Below, piece after piece: positions 1-7,575 of a stretch of DNA of 40,723 nucleotides. The position numbers were made by a program, and so were the translations under genes. Source of the stretch: Candidatus Tyrphobacter aquilonaris (lineage in GTDB: Bacteria; Vulcanimicrobiota; Vulcanimicrobiia; Vulcanimicrobiales; Vulcanimicrobiaceae); the NCBI GenBank assembly GCA_003133745.1, contig PKZD01000018.1, positions 1 through 40,723 of the forward strand. The letters run 5' to 3'. Under the pieces are notes generated by a model. That model had not been told where the DNA came from. It searched no databases and saw only the letters and a list, made by a program, of their open reading frames with translations. Every line of letters begins with the position of its first letter. Position 1 is the first letter of the stretch.

Positions 1-22
1 CCCCGATGCTCAGTCGCTTCAA
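1..22 (-). CDS. Possible N-terminus of an unidentified protein, cut by the window edge
   Basis: On the minus strand a perfect AGGAGG (33 down to 28) sits 5 nt before a TTG codon (22 to 20), followed by an open frame reading M-K-R-L-S-I-G to the window edge. The SD is among the best in the window, which is why the start is called. Only seven residues are visible, so no product can be named. A basic start followed by hydrophobic residues would suit a signal peptide, but that is a guess. Confidence 0.3.
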
Positions 23-265
23 AGCTTCCTCCTAGGTTGAAATGAGGACCTTCGGATTGTCCCCCGTTGCTGCAAACCTGAAGCGGCAGCTCCGGCCGCC
101 GTGCCGGTCCTCGGCACACCGGCGCTCGAGCCACCCCGAGGGCAATCCTTGCGGCATCACTTCGGGGGGCTGGTTAGCCCCCCTGCAACGGCTGCCCGTT
201 GGACGAGGGAACCTCAGAGGGCCTCAAGAGCGGCCAAAGCGCGCCGGGAAGGGTGCTCCTGGGTG
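23..265 (-). promoter_or_regulatory. Structured non-coding leader, class not identified
   Basis: The gap between the thioesterase stop and the TTG start at 22 has no credible gene on either strand. It contains three clean hairpins: an 8-bp GGGGGGCT/AGCCCCCC stem with a 4-nt loop (164-183), CAACGG/CCGTTG with a 4-nt loop (186-201), and GTGCCG/CGGCAC with a 5-nt loop (101-117). A TGAGG/CCTCA long-range pairing is also possible on the minus strand. Placement just before a strong SD suggests a cis-regulatory leader of the gene leaving the window. I could not match the conserved boxes of the cobalamin, FMN, TPP, glycine, c-di-GMP or c-di-AMP riboswitches, nor RNase P, SRP RNA or tmRNA. Confidence 0.35.
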
Positions 266-661
266 CTAGGAGAGCTTGTCTTTGAGCTTTGCCAGGAACT
301 TCGAACGGTCGATGAGGTAGCGCTCGTGGCTCCCTTCGGCGACAGCCTCCTGCTCGTCGAAGACGCGGACGGCGAACGTGATTCGGGGTCCGTCGATCGT
401 GACGATCTCGACCTCGATCCGGACGATGAAGCCGACTGGGACCGGTTCGCGGTGCTCGAGGTCGATGCTGGTCCCGAGGCTGAGCCGGCCTTCCTCTAAG
501 ACGGGGGCCAGGCAGTCCAGGCAGGCCTGTTCTATCATCTGAACGAGGACCGACGTCGCAAGGACGTCTACGCCCTTGTTCCCGGCCCGTTCGGCGGTCA
601 TCCACTCCTCGACGCGGCTCTGCAAGCTATGCGAGCGCCCGATGTCGAGTTTCGCGCTCAT
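266..661 (-). CDS. Hot-dog thioesterase, FlK-like
   Basis: A 131-residue single-domain protein resembling the thioesterase superfamily that includes fluoroacetyl-CoA thioesterase FlK. The stretch with VDVLATSVLVQMIEQACLD is the long central helix of the hot-dog fold, and SLGTSIDLEHREPVPVG begins the sheet that follows. Members hydrolyse acyl-CoA or related thioesters in the cytoplasm; the substrate here is unknown. The ATG start has no clear SD. The gene is divergent from the efflux adaptor at 807, and the palindrome at 754-773 lies between them, so both might share a regulator. The opposite-strand ORF 101-499 is its shadow. Confidence 0.75.
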   Translation of the reverse strand: MSAKLDIGRSHSLQSRVEEWMTAERAGNKGVDVLATSVLVQMIEQACLDCLAPVLEEGRLSLGTSIDLEHREPVPVGFIVRIEVEIVTIDGPRITFAVRVFDEQEAVAEGSHERYLIDRSKFLAKLKDKLS

Positions 662-736
662 CTACCGCGCGGGATACGTCGGAGAAGCCGCCGTTCCCCG
701 CTTCTTCAGCGCCGACCCAGGATTTGGCGATAGGCG

Positions 737-789
737 TTGAATCATCGGGCGACTCCCACCGTATAGGTAGGGAGACGAATCCCCGATGA
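737..789 (+). promoter_or_regulatory. Putative promoter with TetR-type operator before the efflux genes
   Basis: An imperfect palindrome, CTCCCACC-gtata-GGTAGGGAG (753-774), closely resembles the perfect one at 8192-8211 before paaZ. Both have a GGTAGGGAG right arm and a C-ACCGT left-arm core. It overlaps a possible promoter (TTGAAT at 737 and a TATA-containing -10 around 761-767). It is nested inside a second inverted repeat, TCATCGGG (742-749) with CCCGATGA (782-789). The nearest downstream gene is the adaptor at 807. The two palindromes are seen directly; binding by the TetR protein encoded at 7576 is inference. Confidence 0.5.
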
Positions 790-806
790 CTTAGAATCAG
801 GAGAGT

Positions 807-2036
807 ATGCAGCATCACGGTTTAGCCGCGGCGGCGCTCGCGGTGCTCGCCCTTGCCGCTTGCGGCCAGGGCGCGGCGCAACAGGGCCCGCCCGCGCTCA
901 ACGTCGACATCGCGACCGCAAAGCGCCAAGACATTGCAACCTATCTCTCGCTTGACGGCCAAATCGCGCCTCTCGAGCAGTCGTCGCTCGCATTTCAGCA
1001 GAGCGGCGCGATCACCGACATCGACGTGAACGTCGGCGATCGCGTGAGCCGCGGCGAGTTGCTCGCACAAATCGACAGTTCGTTATTGCGCGCACAGCTC
1101 TCGCAAGCGGAGGCATCCTACGAGCAAGCGTCGGCAACGGCGCGCGGTGCGGTGGTCGGCCTTCCCGTGACGCAAAGTCAAAACACGACCGCGGTTTCCA
1201 CGACGAAGGCCGCATATGACAACGCGCGTCTCGTCTATCAGCAAGACAGCACGCTCTATCACGAAGGCTACGTTTCGCAAGCGGCGCTCGAGTCGGCGCG
1301 CTCCGCGTACGTCCAGGCACAGAACGCCTATGCGAACGCGGCGATCGGCATCCGGAGCAATCAAGTCGCCGGCGAGAACGTGCAGGCATCGCTCGCGGGT
1401 GCGCAGAGTGCGCTTGCGCAGGCGCATCTTCTCGAGACGGAGATCGCGCAGACCTATCTCTATGCGCCGTACGACGGCGTGATCACGGCGCGGTTCATGG
1501 ACCCCGGATCGCAAGCTGGTCCCGCGGCGCCCGTGCTCGCGATTTCGCGCGTCAACGACGTCTGGATCAACGTCAACGTGCCGGACTCCGATCTCGCGTA
1601 CGTGACCCCCGGAAAACTGCTCTCGTTCCAGAGCGATTCGCTTCCCGGGCGCACGTTCCGCGGTCACGTTACGGCCGTCAACGCCGTTCCCACAGCCGGA
1701 ACGCTTTCGTATTTGGCGCGGATCGACGTGCCGAATGCGGGGAGCTTGCTGCGCGGCGGCATGCTCGTCAACGTGGTCGTGACGCAGGCGCGGCACCACA
1801 ACGCGATCGTCGTTCCGCGCTCGGCGGTTGCGCAGACCGATCAGGGCACGTTCGTCTACGCCGTCAACGGCGGCCACGCGAAGCAAGTTTCGGTGCGCGT
1901 CGGACTGCAGACCGACACCCTCTCCGAGGTCGTCAGCCCTCAAATCACCGCGGGAACGGTGGTGATCACCACGCGTCCGGATGCGCTGCGTGACGGCAGC
2001 GTCGTGGCCGTCTCCGGCGCCACACCGGCGCCATGA
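807..2036 (+). CDS. Efflux periplasmic adaptor (HlyD/AcrA family) lipoprotein
   Basis: A 409-residue membrane-fusion protein. The N-terminus is a lipoprotein signal with lipobox L-A-A-C and acylated Cys19. The first lipoyl half follows (GQIAPLEQSSLAFQQSG, then IDVNVGDRVSRGELLAQI), then an Ala/Gln-rich coiled-coil hairpin of roughly residues 90-215, the second lipoyl half (TYLYAPYDGVI) and a beta-barrel domain ending near residue 400. Adaptors of this family bridge an inner-membrane RND, ABC or MFS pump to a TolC channel. The start is ATG 807 with AGGAGAG just upstream. It overlaps the TolC gene by 4 nt. No pump gene is adjacent. Confidence 0.9.
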   Translation: MQHHGLAAAALAVLALAACGQGAAQQGPPALNVDIATAKRQDIATYLSLDGQIAPLEQSSLAFQQSGAITDIDVNVGDRVSRGELLAQIDSSLLRAQLSQAEASYEQASATARGAVVGLPVTQSQNTTAVSTTKAAYDNARLVYQQDSTLYHEGYVSQAALESARSAYVQAQNAYANAAIGIRSNQVAGENVQASLAGAQSALAQAHLLETEIAQTYLYAPYDGVITARFMDPGSQAGPAAPVLAISRVNDVWINVNVPDSDLAYVTPGKLLSFQSDSLPGRTFRGHVTAVNAVPTAGTLSYLARIDVPNAGSLLRGGMLVNVVVTQARHHNAIVVPRSAVAQTDQGTFVYAVNGGHAKQVSVRVGLQTDTLSEVVSPQITAGTVVITTRPDALRDGSVVAVSGATPAP

Positions 2037-3493
2037 TGAGAAACATCGCGCGTTGCTCCGCGTTCCTGCTCGCTCTCGCGTTGCTGCCGCTCGGCGCGCT
2101 CGCGCAGGGCAATCCGATTCCGGTGCCGACACCGGAGCCGACGACCGCGCCGGCGCAGTCGCCGTTGCCCTATCCCGCGTACGGAGCGCCGGCACCCGAC
2201 GTCCAACTGCTCGTTCCGCACCGCGGCGTTCCGCCGCACGTTTCGCTGACGCAGGCGATCGATATCGCCGTTGCGGTTTCGCCGACGTTCGCGTCGGAGC
2301 GCGCGGTCTACAGCGAGCTTCGTGCCCGGTATAGCGCGGAGCAACAGGCGCTTTTCCCCGCGATCAGCGCGTCCGGTTCGTGGGAAAAGAACTACGGCAG
2401 CAGCACGTACTGCCCGGCCGGTGGGGGTTCGTGCATTCGAACGAACTCGATCACGACCACCGAAACTGGGGGATACACGGTTTCGCAGTTGATCTTCGAC
2501 GGCGGTCGCGTGATCGCGGCGATCAAGTCTGCGAAGGAGAACGAGCTTGCGGGGCGAGGCACGCTGTTGCGCCAGCTCGACACGCTCGCCTATGACGTCG
2601 CTCAGGATTACTACGCGGTGCTGCAGGATAAGGCGTCGGTCGATTCGGATGAGCAGCTGGTTCGCGAGTTCGCGACCGAGGAAAATGCCGTGCGCGCGCA
2701 GATCCGCAACGGCGTCGCGGCGCTCTCGAATCTCGCGCAGGCCGAATACCAGACGGCGAAAGCCCGTGGGCAACTCGTCACGGCGCAGGGCGCGGCGATC
2801 ACCGCACAAGCGCAGTTCGCGACGCTGCTCGGACTCGATGCCGACACGCAGATCGTGCCCGAACCGCTCGGCCCCGATACGTACACGGCAACGCCGACCT
2901 ACGCGAAGTCGCTGCAGCAAGGGCTGCTGCTGCGCCCGGACTACGAGTCGGCGCAGTACACGGTGAGCGCCGACCGAGACAATCTGCGTTACGCGGAGTT
3001 GGGACGCATGCCGTCGGTCACGGGGACGTGGAACAGTTCGACTTCGCGCCAGTTTCCGGTCTCGCCGATTCGCGGCGCAAACGGCCAATGGAATCCTTCG
3101 AGCTCGCTCGTCGCCAACATCTCGCTCCCGATCTACGACCAGGGCCAGACTTGGTACAATATCGAGGTCGCGAAGTACACGCTCGACGAGGCGAACGCCT
3201 CGCTGATGCAGACGCGCTTGCAAGTAGAGTCGGACGTGCGCTCAGCGCTCGCGCAGTTGATCAGCGCTCGCGCGAACTTCGTTCAAGCGCAGTCGGAGTT
3301 GGCGAGCGCGCAGGTCGCGATGCAGGCCGCGCAGGCCAGCTATCGCGTGGGCGTCGATACGATTCTCGATCTCGTAACGGCGGAGGGGAACTTGGCGACG
3401 GCGCAGAGCGATTACATCACCGCGCTCTACGGCGTGCGCACGGCCGAGCAGAACTACCTCTACGCAACCGGGTTGAGCGACCTTCGCCTATAA
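2033..3493 (+). CDS. TolC-family outer-membrane efflux channel
   Basis: A 486-residue outer-membrane factor with a Sec signal peptide (hydrophobic core, cleavage likely after ALA near residue 23) and a Pro/Thr-rich linker. Two outer-membrane-efflux repeats follow, starting near LTQAIDIAVAVSPTFASERA and near SLQQGLLLRPDYESAQYTV. The long Ala/Gln-rich helices are typical of TolC. As a trimer it would form the exit duct through the outer membrane. The start overlaps the adaptor stop (ATGATGA; ATG at 2033 or 2036), so the two are translationally coupled. It ends one base before the GTG of the next gene. Confidence 0.9.
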   Translation: MMRNIARCSAFLLALALLPLGALAQGNPIPVPTPEPTTAPAQSPLPYPAYGAPAPDVQLLVPHRGVPPHVSLTQAIDIAVAVSPTFASERAVYSELRARYSAEQQALFPAISASGSWEKNYGSSTYCPAGGGSCIRTNSITTTETGGYTVSQLIFDGGRVIAAIKSAKENELAGRGTLLRQLDTLAYDVAQDYYAVLQDKASVDSDEQLVREFATEENAVRAQIRNGVAALSNLAQAEYQTAKARGQLVTAQGAAITAQAQFATLLGLDADTQIVPEPLGPDTYTATPTYAKSLQQGLLLRPDYESAQYTVSADRDNLRYAELGRMPSVTGTWNSSTSRQFPVSPIRGANGQWNPSSSLVANISLPIYDQGQTWYNIEVAKYTLDEANASLMQTRLQVESDVRSALAQLISARANFVQAQSELASAQVAMQAAQASYRVGVDTILDLVTAEGNLATAQSDYITALYGVRTAEQNYLYATGLSDLRL

Positions 3494-3494
3494 C

Positions 3495-4646
3495 GTGGCG
3501 ACGGTTCCGGCGAACCTTTCCGATCCGACGAATGCGGCGATTCTCGCCGTCTCCGAGGATCGCTTAGCCGGATTTCAGCCAGATCCGTTCGGCGAGATCG
3601 CGTCGCGGACCGGCGTCGACGTCGATCGCGTGATCGAGCACATCGTTGCGATGTTGCGCGGCGGAACGATTCGCCGCGTACGTCAAACGCTGATGGCGAC
3701 GAACCTCGCGCGCGGTGCGCTCTGCGCGTGGGAGGTCCCGAACGAGCGGCTCGATGCCGCCTTCGAGTTCATGGCGCGCGAGGATCCGTTCTCCGGCCAC
3801 GTCGTGATTCGCAACACGGATGCCGCGTCGCCCGGAAGCAGCTATCGTCTCTGGACGACGCTGAAGGTTCCGCAGGGATTCTCGCGCCGCAAGCACGCCG
3901 AGTTTCTCCGCGATCGCGTCGGAGCGGCGCGTTTCCGCCTGATGCCCGCGCGCATGCTCTTCGCGCTCGGAGTCGGGCACGTGCGGCGACGAGGCCTCGA
4001 ACCCGGTTCTCGAGCGGAGGTGCTCGCGGAGCCGCTCGATACCGCAATCGTCGAGTTATCCGACCTCGAATGGCGCGTCCTCACCACGCTCAAGCGCGAG
4101 TTCGCACCGGAGGAAATCGTGCGCGATGCGTGGCGCGCGCGCGCCGCGGAAGCCGGCGTCGATATCGAGACGTTCGTGAGCGTTGCGCATGAGCTGAATG
4201 CGCGACGCGTCATCGGCCGCTTCTCCACGTTCTTAGAGCACGTCAAGCCGACGGCGGACGGCGAGCGCGTGACGCGTTACAACGCGCTCTTTCATTGGGC
4301 CATACCGCAGGGGCGCGAGATCGACGCAGGCCGCGAGGTCGGGCGCCATCACATTATCACGCACGCGTACTGGCGCGAGGGCGGAGCCGAGTTCCGCAAC
4401 GTCAACGTCATGGCCGTCGCGCACGGCACGGAGAAGGAAACGGTGCTCGCGCACAAGGCGGCGATCGATGCGCACCTCTGCGAAGCCGGGATCGACTTCG
4501 GCTATACGAACGTCTTTTGGGGCGGGCGCAGCGAGATCAAGCCTTCCGAGATCGCGCCCGCGGCCTACATCGCGTTCTGCGCGCGCCATGGGATCGACCC
4601 CGAGAGCATGCGCCTCGAGTCGGAGGAGGAAGCGAGCGCGGTCTAG
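3495..4646 (+). CDS. Tandem AhbA/AhbB-like (siroheme decarboxylase / Lrp-AsnC fold) protein
   Basis: A 383-residue protein made of two related halves. Each has a winged-helix segment followed by an AsnC-type ligand-binding domain: approximately residues 20-165 (QPDPFGEIASRTGVDVDRVIEHI, then GTIRRVRQTL) and 185-350 (LSDLEWRVLTTLKREF, then NVMAVAHGTEKETVLAHK). This is the architecture of siroheme decarboxylase subunits AhbA and AhbB (NirDLGH family), normally two polypeptides of about 150-180 residues each. It may decarboxylate siroheme to didecarboxysiroheme in heme or heme d1 synthesis, or be a transcription regulator of the same fold. The start is GTG 3495, two bases after the tolC stop. No other tetrapyrrole gene is nearby. 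Confidence 0.65.
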   Translation: MATVPANLSDPTNAAILAVSEDRLAGFQPDPFGEIASRTGVDVDRVIEHIVAMLRGGTIRRVRQTLMATNLARGALCAWEVPNERLDAAFEFMAREDPFSGHVVIRNTDAASPGSSYRLWTTLKVPQGFSRRKHAEFLRDRVGAARFRLMPARMLFALGVGHVRRRGLEPGSRAEVLAEPLDTAIVELSDLEWRVLTTLKREFAPEEIVRDAWRARAAEAGVDIETFVSVAHELNARRVIGRFSTFLEHVKPTADGERVTRYNALFHWAIPQGREIDAGREVGRHHIITHAYWREGGAEFRNVNVMAVAHGTEKETVLAHKAAIDAHLCEAGIDFGYTNVFWGGRSEIKPSEIAPAAYIAFCARHGIDPESMRLESEEEASAV

Positions 4647-4659
4647 GGGAGTATCCCGT

Positions 4660-6312
4660 ATGAAGCGACTTGCCGCCGCCGCCACGCTTGGCCTTCTCCT
4701 CATCGCAGGGTGCACGCAGTCCTCAAGCAACTCGACCACGACGAGTACCACCGCAGCATCGGGACGCGTCAACTCCTGGACGCAGCCGCATGTGCTCCGC
4801 TATGCGACCGCGGAGGACATCCAGACCCTCAATACCGCGCTTGGCCAGCAGACGACCTTGGGACTCATGTCCTCCCTGACGGCGGCGTGGCTGATCAAGT
4901 GGGATCACCAAAATCGCCCGATTCCCGAGATTGCGACGCAAGTGCCGACGCAGGCGAACGGCGGCGTGAGCGCAGACGGCTTGACGATCACCTATCACCT
5001 ACGCAAGGGCGTGCGGTGGTCCGACGGGACGCCGCTCAACGGCGACGACATCGTCTGGTCGATCCATGCGATCCTCAATCCCGCGAACAACGTCGTGAGC
5101 CGAACGGGTTGGGACCTCATCAAGCGCATCGACGAGCCGAACAAGTACACCGTGATTCTGCACCTCTCGAAGCCGTACGCACCGTTTGTCGTCGTTTTCT
5201 TTTCTAGCGCGGGCGCGAACCCGTCGATCCTGCCCGAGCATATCCTCGCGCAGTATCCGAACATGAATAACGCACCGTTCAACGCGCTGCCGATCGGCGC
5301 CGGGCCCTTCATGTACAAGGCATGGAATCGCGGACAGGACGTCGTCATGGTCCCGAACCCCTACTACTGGCACGGGCAGCCGAAGCTCACGGAAATCGAT
5401 TTCGAGATCATTCCCGACCGAAACACGCTCACGACGCAACTGCAAGCACATGCCCTCGACATGTGGTATCCGGTGCCCGGCAGCTACTTCGTGCATCTGG
5501 AAAGCCTCCCGGGCTTCACGTACATCCGCCAGCCCGCGTACTACTACAATCACCTCGACTTCAACGTGACCCGACCCGGAGTCAGCGATCCGATCGTGCG
5601 CCGCGCGCTCGAATACGCACTCGATCGCAAGACGTTGATCGCGAAGATCGGCCGTGGCGTCGGAATTTTGCAGGAAGAGCCGGCGCCGAGGAGCGCGCCG
5701 TATTACGATCCCAACATTCCGCTCGTGCCCTTCGATATTGCGAAGGCGAACCAAATCTTGGACGCCGACGGCTGGACGCGTGGGCCAGACGGCATTCGTG
5801 CGAAGAACGGCGTACGCCTCGACCTACAGTTGGCGACCTCGGCCGGAACGCAAGACACTGACAACCAGATCACGCTGATACAGCAATGGTGGAAGCAGAT
5901 CGGCGTCTCTCTCGACGTGCGCCGCTATGAAACTCCACAACTGTTCGCGCCGGTGCAAGACGGCGGCATCATCTACGGCGGCAAGTGGGATATCGTGCTC
6001 TTCGCGTGGGGCGACGACCCGATCGGCGACTACTCTTTCATCTACGCATGCGACGAGATTCCGCCGAATGGGCAAAACGATCCACGGTGGTGCAATCATA
6101 CGGCCAACGCGGCGATGCACGCCTTGTACTCACACTACGACCAAGCCCAGCGTAACGCGGACGACGCGATCCTCTTCGCGCAACTCGCGCACGACCTGCC
6201 GATGATCGTGACGTCGAGCCGCGAGGATATCTACGTCTTCAACAAAGACCTGAAGAACTTCCATCCGAACGCGGTCACGCCGTTCGACGACTTCATGAAC
6301 GTCGACATCTGA
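4660..6312 (+). CDS. Family 5 peptide/nickel-type ABC substrate-binding lipoprotein
   Basis: A 550-residue extracytoplasmic solute receptor. ATG 4660 is chosen over the longer ORF because AGGGGAG lies 8 nt upstream and the protein then begins with a lipoprotein signal (LLLIAGC, Cys18) and a Ser/Thr linker. Family 5 hallmarks follow: LRYATAEDIQTLN, an ITYHLRKGVRWSDGTPLNGDDIV segment (the family signature region) and YNHLDFNVTRPG. Members bind oligopeptides, nickel chelates or other solutes for a DppBCDF/OppBCDF permease. No permease or ATPase gene is in the window, so the partner must be encoded elsewhere. It ends at the edge of an inverted repeat. Confidence 0.88.
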   Translation: MKRLAAAATLGLLLIAGCTQSSSNSTTTSTTAASGRVNSWTQPHVLRYATAEDIQTLNTALGQQTTLGLMSSLTAAWLIKWDHQNRPIPEIATQVPTQANGGVSADGLTITYHLRKGVRWSDGTPLNGDDIVWSIHAILNPANNVVSRTGWDLIKRIDEPNKYTVILHLSKPYAPFVVVFFSSAGANPSILPEHILAQYPNMNNAPFNALPIGAGPFMYKAWNRGQDVVMVPNPYYWHGQPKLTEIDFEIIPDRNTLTTQLQAHALDMWYPVPGSYFVHLESLPGFTYIRQPAYYYNHLDFNVTRPGVSDPIVRRALEYALDRKTLIAKIGRGVGILQEEPAPRSAPYYDPNIPLVPFDIAKANQILDADGWTRGPDGIRAKNGVRLDLQLATSAGTQDTDNQITLIQQWWKQIGVSLDVRRYETPQLFAPVQDGGIIYGGKWDIVLFAWGDDPIGDYSFIYACDEIPPNGQNDPRWCNHTANAAMHALYSHYDQAQRNADDAILFAQLAHDLPMIVTSSREDIYVFNKDLKNFHPNAVTPFDDFMNVDI

Positions 6313-6465
6313 TGGGCTCGGGGTAAGGTTCGTCCAACCGAGGAGGCTGTGAACGAGCCCCGGAGCCATGGACGGCGAGAGGGGCGAGGAACGCAGTAGG
6401 AGCGAGCCATGGACGGCGAGCGACGAACGGCTCCGAGGTGGACGAACCTTACCCCGTTGCCCATC
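6311..6465. repeat. 155-bp MITE-like element with terminal inverted repeats
   Basis: The ends are near-perfect 26-27 bp inverted repeats: 6311-6336 reads GATGGGCTCGGGGTAAGGTT then CGTCCA, and 6439-6465 is its complement apart from a 1-nt indel and a mismatch. Inside, a 17-bp unit GAGCCATGGACGGCGAG occurs twice (6363-6379 and 6404-6420) as a direct repeat. No coding frame is credible. It fills the gap between the convergent binding-protein and E1-alpha genes, and its left arm overlaps the last two bases of the binding-protein stop codon. It may be a miniature mobile repeat or palindromic unit; as RNA it would also fold into a strong hairpin and could end transcription both ways. Confidence 0.65.
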
Positions 6466-6490
6466 ATGAAATCGCGTCAGTGCGCCGCGA

Positions 6491-7513
6491 CTAGATCCAA
6501 GGTTCGGTCGGGCCTGCATAGACGTTCGTGTAGAGCGACTCCGGCGCGGGCAGCGGCTCCTCCTCGACGGCATCCGTCGTTTCGTTGACCGTCCGTGCGA
6601 TCTCCGAGCGGAGGCTTTCGATCTGCTCGCTCGTCAGCACGCGTTTTTCGATGAGGTGACGCTCGAAACGCGGGACGGGATCGTTCGTGCGCTGCTGCGC
6701 GACCTCTTCGCGCGTCCGATACGTGCGCTCGTCGTCGTCGGTCGTGTGCGAGAGGAAGCGGTAGGATTTCGCTTCGACGAGCGTCGGACCGCCGCCGCCG
6801 ACGGCTTTCTCTCGCGCCGCCTTCACCGCGAGGTAGACGGCGACGGGATCGAAACCGTCGACGATGACGCCTTCGAAGCCGTAGCCTTGCGCGCGCTCGG
6901 CGACGTTCGGGTTTGCCATCTGCTTGCTGATCGGCGTCGAGATTGCCCACTGGTTGTTCTCGCAGAGAAAAATCACGGGCACCTTGTGAATCGCGGCAAA
7001 GTTCATCGCTTCGTGCCACTCCCCCTCACTCGTCGCGCCTTCACCGAAGGTGCAGAGCACGGCCCGGTCGCGTTGGCTCCGGTACTTGAACGCGTACGCG
7101 GCGCCGACCGCGTGCGTACACTGCGACGCGATGATCGAAGAGATCGACGCGATGCCTTTGGCCTTGTCGGTGACGTGATTGATGATGGAACGGCCGCCGG
7201 TCGTATCGGTCGCGCGCGCGAACTGCGAGCGGAAGAGATCGGCAAGCTCGAAGCCGCACGCGAGCAAAATTCCGGTGTTCCGGTAGTACGGGTAGAGCAC
7301 GTCCTTGCCGCGGACGAAGGCCATGCCCGCTCCGGCTTGGGTCGCTTCGTGGCCTTCCGAGCCCATCGCGATCCCGATCTTTCCTTGGCGATTCAACTGG
7401 AAGCCGCGCGTATCCACGGCGCGCTGCAAGAGCATGTTGCGCAGGAGCGTGACGAGCTGCTCGTGTGAGAGCGTCGCCTCGCCGGAGGAAGCGCCACGCG
7501 GTTTGGTCGCCAT
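6491..7513 (-). CDS. 2-oxoacid dehydrogenase E1 component, alpha subunit (branched-chain type)
   Basis: A 340-residue thiamine-diphosphate enzyme subunit. The TPP/Mg motif is visible as GEGATSEGEWHEAMNFAA, running to ENNQWAIS. SEGHEATQAGAG and YPYYRNTG belong to the active-site region, and the phosphorylation-loop-like segment RFLSHTTDDDERTYR resembles branched-chain E1 alpha more than pyruvate E1 alpha. With a beta subunit it would decarboxylate a 2-oxoacid and reductively acylate lipoyl-E2. No E1 beta, E2 or E3 gene is beside it, so it is an orphan here. It diverges from the TetR gene, with 62 bp between the starts. Confidence 0.85.
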   Translation of the reverse strand: MATKPRGASSGEATLSHEQLVTLLRNMLLQRAVDTRGFQLNRQGKIGIAMGSEGHEATQAGAGMAFVRGKDVLYPYYRNTGILLACGFELADLFRSQFARATDTTGGRSIINHVTDKAKGIASISSIIASQCTHAVGAAYAFKYRSQRDRAVLCTFGEGATSEGEWHEAMNFAAIHKVPVIFLCENNQWAISTPISKQMANPNVAERAQGYGFEGVIVDGFDPVAVYLAVKAAREKAVGGGGPTLVEAKSYRFLSHTTDDDERTYRTREEVAQQRTNDPVPRFERHLIEKRVLTSEQIESLRSEIARTVNETTDAVEEEPLPAPESLYTNVYAGPTEPWI

Positions 7514-7575
7514 CGCTGCTGAACGTGCGACATGGCCGGCAGGCCCTCCCGCCTCGGGATGCGGATACTCTTAGG

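Noticed and set aside
23-265. c-di-AMP (ydaO) riboswitch at the left edge
   Set aside because: GCTAACC and CAACGGGGGAC-like stretches occur on the minus strand but in the wrong order, and GCTAACC lies within a simple hairpin.
101-499. 132-residue plus-strand ORF
   Set aside because: It is the shadow of the minus-strand thioesterase and has a low-complexity acidic composition.
1083-2195. Long Arg-rich minus-strand ORF (370 aa) opposite the efflux adaptor
   Set aside because: Typical high-GC antisense shadow; the sense strand encodes an obvious HlyD-family protein.
6130-6573. Minus-strand ORFs across 6130-6573
   Set aside because: They run through the inverted-repeat element and both flanking genes; no homology-like features.
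7547-7559. TCCCG-cct-CGGGA inverted repeat between E1 alpha and TetR as a third TetR site
   Set aside because: It does not share the ACCGT core or the GGTAGGGA arm of the two called sites, and 5-bp GC arms are expected by chance at this base composition.
7465-7575. Upstream extension of the TetR ORF
   Set aside because: It runs antisense through the start of the E1-alpha gene, and the TetR helix-turn-helix homology begins after ATG 7576.
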